64,000 nt of DNA from Bacillus tuaregi (GTDB lineage Bacteria > Bacillota > Bacilli > Bacillales > Cytobacillaceae): the NCBI RefSeq assembly GCF_900104575.1, contig NZ_LT629731.1:570189-634188 (forward strand), in the 5' to 3' direction. The notes under the pieces are model-generated. The model saw only the letters and a list, made by a program, of their open reading frames with translations, made no database searches and had not been told where the DNA came from. The stretch's first letter is position 1. Every line of letters starts with the position of its first letter. This document shows positions 62,859-64,000 of the stretch, piece by piece. The translations under genes and the position numbers were made by a program.

Positions 62859-63160
62859 GGGACGGGTATATTTCCTAGTAATCTGAGAATCTTAATTCCA
62901 AATTGCTGTCCCAAGACCTTCATAAACCTGGTGTCATAAAATTGTCAAAAAATTTTTACAATTATCCAATCAAAATGGTGTACAATAACATATGTAGGAG
63001 GTAAGCTTGTTTTGTATAAATAAATAGGCACCTTCAATCGATTAAGAAAGGGGGCAAAAAATAGCAGCGTTTAAGTAAAGCAAATGAACAAATGATTGTT
63101 AGGCGAAACGGCATTGGGATAATTCTGGAAATTAAAAATAAAAGCGAGGGAACTTTTAAA

Positions 63161-63343
63161 ATGTGGGTTATTACTGTGTATGGAAAAAATGATGTTCAAA
63201 TGTTTGAATTTGATAATCAAGAAGAGGCTAAAGAATCTTTTAAGAAAATCAAGGGAAGCAAAGTCCTTACTGAGGTTATCTACTATAATGACTTTGATTC
63301 AGAACTTATCGAAGAGGCTTATGTAAACTCCAAAGTTTCTTAA
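63161..63343 (+). CDS. Small conserved-type protein (possibly YhzD-like)
   Basis: A protein of 60 residues starting MWVITVYGKNDVQMFEFDNQ at ATG 63161, with GCGAGGGA 9 bases upstream; an ORF from ATG 63092 has no such site. Sequence pattern suggests an alpha/beta fold (EEAKESFKKIKG, VLTEVIYYNDFDSE). It reminds me of the short YhzD-like proteins of bacilli, but this is from memory and weak. It stands alone with a 300-bp upstream gap that contains GTGTACAATAACA, a possible -10 region. Confidence 0.5.
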   Translation: MWVITVYGKNDVQMFEFDNQEEAKESFKKIKGSKVLTEVIYYNDFDSELIEEAYVNSKVS

Positions 63344-63391
63344 AAGAGACAGTACCTTTTTACTTACCCAATACCAACAAAAAAGTTTCCA

Positions 63392-63530
63392 AATTCTAAA
63401 TCGCCGAAACCATAGAGTGCGGGGGAACCATCTGGATTCAGTAGAATCCAAGGGGTGAATCCTTTACATAGGTAGGGCTACTCTGGCCCGAATCCGTCAG
63501 CTAACCTCGTAAGCGTTATAGAGAAAGAAC
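63392..63530 (+). promoter_or_regulatory. c-di-AMP riboswitch (ydaO-yuaA type)
   Basis: The conserved strings of this riboswitch occur in order: AAATCGCCGAAACC (63398), GCGGGGGAACCATC (63419), AAGGGGTGAATCC (63450), GTAGGGCTACTCTGGCCC (63472) and GAATCCGTCAGCTAACCTCG, TAAGCG (63490). In bacilli it is an off-switch: c-di-AMP binding promotes termination before genes for potassium uptake, cell-wall hydrolases or osmolyte transport. A terminator follows at 63552. The regulated gene is not seen because a transposase gene on the other strand lies downstream. Confidence 0.9.
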
Positions 63531-63551
63531 TTGGGGCTTATGGCATCCAAG

Positions 63552-63599
63552 AAAAAGTGTCTACAGGTCATGAATACATGAACTTGTAGGCACTTTTTT
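63552..63599 (+). terminator. Riboswitch expression-platform terminator
   Basis: AAAAAGTGTCTACA and TGTAGGCACTTTTT (one G-T pair) extend through a smaller inner stem around CATGAATACATG, ending in six T. It sits 20 bp after the aptamer, as expected for a transcriptional off-switch. Confidence 0.88.
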
Positions 63600-63805
63600 A
63601 TTTTAGGCTCTGATACACTGGGAGGTTGATTTCCGTTCCTAAACCTCATCTCTCCGATAAACCCCAATCACCGCTGGAAAGCTCAAGTAATCCTTCTTTA
63701 ACTCGGTGTTTGTCAATATAGTTGTCGCATTTAGCTACTTTAGTATTCTAATAGAATTTTCCCAATGCCCTAGCTTAGTCAAGGCTACCGCGCTGCGCTT
63801 GGTGC

Positions 63806-63857
63806 CCTGGTGATTTGAATCGAAAGTAAAAGCTTGCTTTCAATTCAAATCACCAGG
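63806..63857 (-). terminator. Hairpin after the transposase gene
   Basis: CCTGGTGATTTGAAT-C-GAAAG pairs with CTTTC-A-ATTCAAATCACCAGG around a 10-base loop. It lies just past the stop of the minus-strand transposase and may be its terminator or part of an element end. Confidence 0.55.
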
Positions 63858-63868
63858 AAATATGGATC

Positions 63869-64000
63869 CTATGGTTTTCTTAATACTTTACCCTGTCCCT
63901 CATCTCGCATTGGATTTAGTGCTACTTTCTCATTTGGTGCCCAATTTCTTGTGCCTCTTGCCCAACGTTCTGGATGCTTATCCTTTGCGACTTCGTATAC
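63869..64000 (-). CDS. C-terminal end of a transposase (probably IS3-type), cut by window edge
   Basis: The last 43 codons of a minus-strand gene read VYEVAKDKHPERWARGTRNW, then APNEKVALNPMRDEGQ and end LRKP. The HPERW, TRNW and LNP words are those I associate with the C-terminal tail of DDE integrase-type transposases such as the IS3 group. The body lies outside the window, so the family is uncertain. Its position directly downstream of the riboswitch terminator implies an insertion between riboswitch and target gene. Confidence 0.5.
   Translation of the reverse strand, partial: VYEVAKDKHPERWARGTRNWAPNEKVALNPMRDEGQGKVLRKP

Overview
The window is a low-GC Gram-positive chromosome segment. 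Gene order and protein sequence point to Bacillaceae, a Neobacillus-like soil bacillus being a reasonable guess. The order tagO, yvyE (reverse), degS-degU, degV, comFA-comFC, yvyF, flgM-flgN-flgK-flgL, fliW-csrA-hag matches the Bacillus subtilis region, with extra DNA inserted at two points. The assignment rests on recognised sequence motifs; no database search was run.

Layout: 1-3.7 kb holds a polysaccharide flippase (5' end outside the window), tagO and yvyE. 4.1-11.5 kb holds the DegS-DegU two-component system, a small Sda-like sporulation checkpoint protein, degV, the competence genes comFA and comFC, and yvyF. 11.7-32.5 kb is an accessory block between yvyF and flgM: three tandem PAS-GGDEF-EAL-PilZ proteins whose GGDEF motifs are degenerate and EAL motifs intact, a ten-unit 52-bp hairpin array, a 2381-residue FliK/YlqG-like protein with thirteen near-identical 97-residue repeats, an FlhB-tail protein, fliS, an 868-residue flagellin and a YaaR-family gene. 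32.5-38 kb is the classical late flagellar cluster. Sigma-D-type promoters (TAAA, 15 bp, GCCGATAT-like) precede the FliK-like gene, fliS, flgM and hag, so old and accessory parts look co-regulated.

38-44.6 kb is an AT-rich, mobile-element-rich patch: a double ATP-grasp (YheC/YheD-like) protein, the 3' half of a probable group I intron followed by the last exon of a lost flagellin, a truncated Tn554-type recombinase and an IS110 element with a probable bridge-RNA leader. The usual fliD, flaG and fliT do not follow hag here.

44.6-50.6 kb is L-lactate metabolism: permease lutP, regulator lutR and lutABC, with two copies of one 13-bp palindrome that fit LutR operators and a good cre candidate before lutP. 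50.7-57 kb, all on the minus strand, encodes tyrosine breakdown through homogentisate: hpd, an unrecognised 313-residue protein, fahA, hmgA and scoAB, ending at acetoacetyl-CoA. No maleylacetoacetate isomerase gene is seen.

57-64 kb holds a DUF1450 protein, two chemoreceptors (one behind a Spo0E-family phosphatase), a duplicated 130-bp repeat/terminator block, three small hypothetical genes, a c-di-AMP (ydaO) riboswitch with its terminator, and the tail of a transposase that now lies where the riboswitch-controlled gene should begin. No rRNA, tRNA or CRISPR array was seen.
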